Shown here in pieces: positions 5,236-6,732 of a DNA stretch of 6,732 bases (the first letter of the stretch is position 1; every line of letters begins with the position of its first letter). This stretch comes from Alphaproteobacteria bacterium (GTDB lineage: Bacteria; Pseudomonadota; Alphaproteobacteria; ATCC43930; CGMCC-115725), in NCBI GenBank assembly GCA_028866355.1, contig JAGWIH010000127.1, positions 1 to 6,732 of the forward strand, read 5' to 3'. A program made the position numbers and the translations under genes. The notes beneath the pieces were generated by a model, which was not told where the DNA came from, did not search any database, and saw nothing but the letters and a program-made list of their open reading frames with translations.

Positions 5236-5834
5236 AACCGCCCGAGCTGGTGCTGGCTTCGGCAAGCCCGACGCGTGCCCGGCTGCTGACCGAAGCCGGC
5301 CTGAAGCCGACGATCGAGCCGGCCGATATCGACGAGGCGCCCATTAAGGCGGCGTGCAAAGCCGACGGCGCCGATGCCGGCGCCTGCGCCCTCAAGCTCG
5401 CCGAGGCCAAAGCGCAACGCGTCGCCAGCCGCATGCCGGGTGCATTGGTGCTCGGCGCCGACCAGATCCTGGTCTGTAACGGGCAATGGTTCGACAAGCC
5501 GGCCGACCGTACCGCGGCACGGGCCCAGTTGAAGGTGCTGCGCGGCCAGCGTCACGTGCTGGCGACGGCCGCGGTGCTGGTCAGGAACGGCGCCGTGGTC
5601 TGGCACGCGCTCGAGCAGCCGGCACTGACCATGCGCCGGTTCAGCGACGAATTCCTCGACGCTTACCTCGCCGCCGCCGGCGATGCCGTCCTCGCCTCGG
5701 TCGGCGCCTATCAGATCGAAGGCAGCGGCATCCAGCTCATGGCGGCGGTCGACGGCGATCATTTCGCGATTCTCGGCCTGCCGCTGTTGCCGCTGCTCGA
5801 TTTCCTGCGCGAAGGCGGGTTGCTCGCGCCATGA
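5232..5834 (+). CDS. maf: Maf-family nucleotide pyrophosphatase
   Basis: Maf proteins hydrolyse the alpha-beta phosphate bond of dTTP/UTP or m7GTP and modified nucleotides, cleaning non-canonical NTPs in the cytosol. The 200-residue length is typical. LASASPTRARLL (8-19) is the N-terminal substrate loop (S10, S12, R15), DIDE (32-35) and LAEAKA (56-61) follow, GADQIL (75-80) holds the catalytic aspartate D77, and FDKP (87-90) holds a conserved lysine. SVGAYQIEGSG (156-166) and GLPLLPLLDFL (182-192) complete the fold. The usual SPRR is SPTR, with T14 where many homologues have arginine. Substrate subgroup cannot be fixed by eye. The start overlaps the upstream stop as ATGA and the end overlaps aroE likewise, so it is in the middle of an operon. 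Confidence 0.95.
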   Translation: MKPPELVLASASPTRARLLTEAGLKPTIEPADIDEAPIKAACKADGADAGACALKLAEAKAQRVASRMPGALVLGADQILVCNGQWFDKPADRTAARAQLKVLRGQRHVLATAAVLVRNGAVVWHALEQPALTMRRFSDEFLDAYLAAAGDAVLASVGAYQIEGSGIQLMAAVDGDHFAILGLPLLPLLDFLREGGLLAP

Positions 5835-6655
5835 TGAGGGCGTGCGTCATGGGCTGGCCGATCGCGCATTCGCTGTCGCCGGCGGTGCACGGCTACTGGC
5901 TCAGGGCCCACGGCATCGCCGGCGAATATTCGCGCTTGGCCGTGCAACCGGCCGCGCTGCCGGCGGCGCTGGCGCGGCTCAGGACCGAGGACTGGCGCGG
6001 CTGCAACCTGACGATCCCGCATAAAGAGGCGGCGCTGGCGCAGCTCGATCGCATCGACGCGACCGCGCGCCGCATCGGCGCGGTCAATACCATTGCGGTC
6101 GAAAACGGCAAGCTCGCCGGCTTCAACACCGATGGCTTCGGCTTCATCGAAAATCTGCGCGCCGCGATGCCGGACTTCGACGCCAAAGCCGGGCCGGCGG
6201 TCGTGCTCGGCGCGGGCGGCGCGGCGCGGGCCATCATCGACGCGCTTGGCGCCGCGGGCGCGCCGGCGATCCGCCTTGCCAACCGCTCGCTCGACCGCGC
6301 CCGCGCCCTCGCGCGCAGCCTCGGCGGCGCGATCGAGCCGGTGCCGTGGGACCAACGCGCCGCGGCGCTCGACGGCGCGGCGCTGCTCGTCAACGCCACC
6401 AGCCTCGGCATGGACAAGAATCCGCCGCTCGAGCTCGATCTCGCCCGACTGCCGAAAACGGCGGTGGTCAACGACATCGTCTACGCGCCGCTCGAAACCG
6501 CGCTGCTCAAGACGGCGAAGGCGCGCGGCAACCGGACCGTCGACGGACTCGGCATGCTGCTGCACCAGGGCCGGCCGGGCTTCGAATTGTGGTTCGGCGT
6601 GAGGCCCGCCGTGACGCCGGCGTTGCGCGCGGCGGTACTGGCGGCGATGCGATGA
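5831..6655 (+). CDS. aroE: Shikimate dehydrogenase (NADP+)
   Basis: AroE reduces 3-dehydroshikimate to shikimate with NADPH in the aromatic amino acid pathway. The 274-residue protein shows the shikimate-binding SLSP (14-17), NLTIPHKEA (59-67) with catalytic K65, NTDGFG (99-104) with catalytic D101, and the Rossmann glycine loop GAGGAARA (127-134). NRSLDRAR (151-158) is the NADP phosphate-binding region, NATSLGM (188-194) and DGLGMLLHQG (238-247) are further family blocks. The first ATG (5831) overlaps the maf stop as ATGA; a second ATG follows directly at 5834, and either would give an equivalent protein. Frame extension upstream to 5486 overlaps maf and is not real. The stop overlaps the coaE ATG. 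No clear ribosome binding site is seen at the normal distance, which fits translational coupling. Confidence 0.98.
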   Translation: MMRACVMGWPIAHSLSPAVHGYWLRAHGIAGEYSRLAVQPAALPAALARLRTEDWRGCNLTIPHKEAALAQLDRIDATARRIGAVNTIAVENGKLAGFNTDGFGFIENLRAAMPDFDAKAGPAVVLGAGGAARAIIDALGAAGAPAIRLANRSLDRARALARSLGGAIEPVPWDQRAAALDGAALLVNATSLGMDKNPPLELDLARLPKTAVVNDIVYAPLETALLKTAKARGNRTVDGLGMLLHQGRPGFELWFGVRPAVTPALRAAVLAAMR

Positions 6656-6732
6656 AAATCCTCGGCCTCACCGGCGGCATCGGCATGGGTAAAAGCACCG
6701 CGGCGGCGCTGCTGACCGATCTCGGCGTGCCG
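6652..6732 (+). CDS. coaE: Dephospho-CoA kinase, N-terminal fragment
   Basis: CoaE phosphorylates the 3'-hydroxyl of dephospho-CoA with ATP, the last step of coenzyme A synthesis. Only 27 codons are present before the window ends. They begin MKILGLTGGIGMGKSTAAA, holding the P-loop GGIGMGKST (8-16) that is diagnostic of this family (GxxGxGKS/T with the GLTGGI lead). The ATG overlaps the aroE stop as ATGA. In related genomes coaE follows aroE and is commonly followed by dnaQ, so that is the expected next gene. Truncation is due to the window edge, not mutation. Confidence 0.93.
   Translation, partial: MKILGLTGGIGMGKSTAAALLTDLGVP

Noticed and set aside
5271..5276. Loss of function in Maf because SPRR is SPTR
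   Set aside because: The remaining arginine R15, catalytic D77 and lysine K89 are intact, and this loop varies among family members.
5486..5830. Upstream extension of the aroE frame into maf
   Set aside because: Overlaps maf out of frame and is extremely arginine-rich; the family start is at 5831.
1..6732. tRNA, rRNA, CRISPR arrays, insertion sequences or a novel defence system
   Set aside because: No cloverleaf, spaced repeat array, transposase or terminal inverted repeat pair was seen; nearly all the sequence is housekeeping genes.

Overview
The window is a GC-rich chromosomal segment whose gene content and order point to an alphaproteobacterium, probably a Rhodospirillales-like lineage; the class is a firm inference and the order only a guess. 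Two gene sets run outward from a central non-coding gap at 4026-4413. All recognisable genes are intact, uninterrupted housekeeping genes, and no transposase, tRNA, rRNA or CRISPR array is present.

Left arm (minus strand, read from the gap leftward): hemE (uroporphyrinogen decarboxylase), hemH (ferrochelatase) and hemJ (HemJ-type protoporphyrinogen oxidase) form a heme-synthesis operon with start and stop codons overlapping as ATGA. HemE makes coproporphyrinogen III, HemJ converts protoporphyrinogen IX to protoporphyrin IX, and HemH inserts iron. After a 217-base leader region with a candidate promoter, a UUCG-loop hairpin and a C-rich stretch comes rho (transcription termination factor). Rho is followed 22 bases later by the first 18 codons of an unidentified exported or membrane protein cut by the window edge.

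Right arm (plus strand): a DUF299 kinase/pyrophosphorylase regulating PEP synthase or pyruvate,phosphate dikinase (the RP001 homologue of Rickettsia), maf (nucleotide pyrophosphatase), aroE (shikimate dehydrogenase) and the first 27 codons of coaE (dephospho-CoA kinase). All three junctions are again 4-base ATGA overlaps.

The most notable feature is the gap. In Caulobacter crescentus and Rickettsia prowazekii the chromosomal replication origin lies between hemE and RP001, and the hemE | RP001-maf-aroE-coaE arrangement is the same here. The 388-base gap is therefore a good candidate for this organism's oriC. It has an AT-rich, partly palindromic stretch beside hemE, several short repeats and degenerate DnaA-box-like words, but no consensus DnaA box and no CtrA site, so the call rests mainly on synteny. 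Both arms are transcribed away from the gap, in the direction forks would travel.
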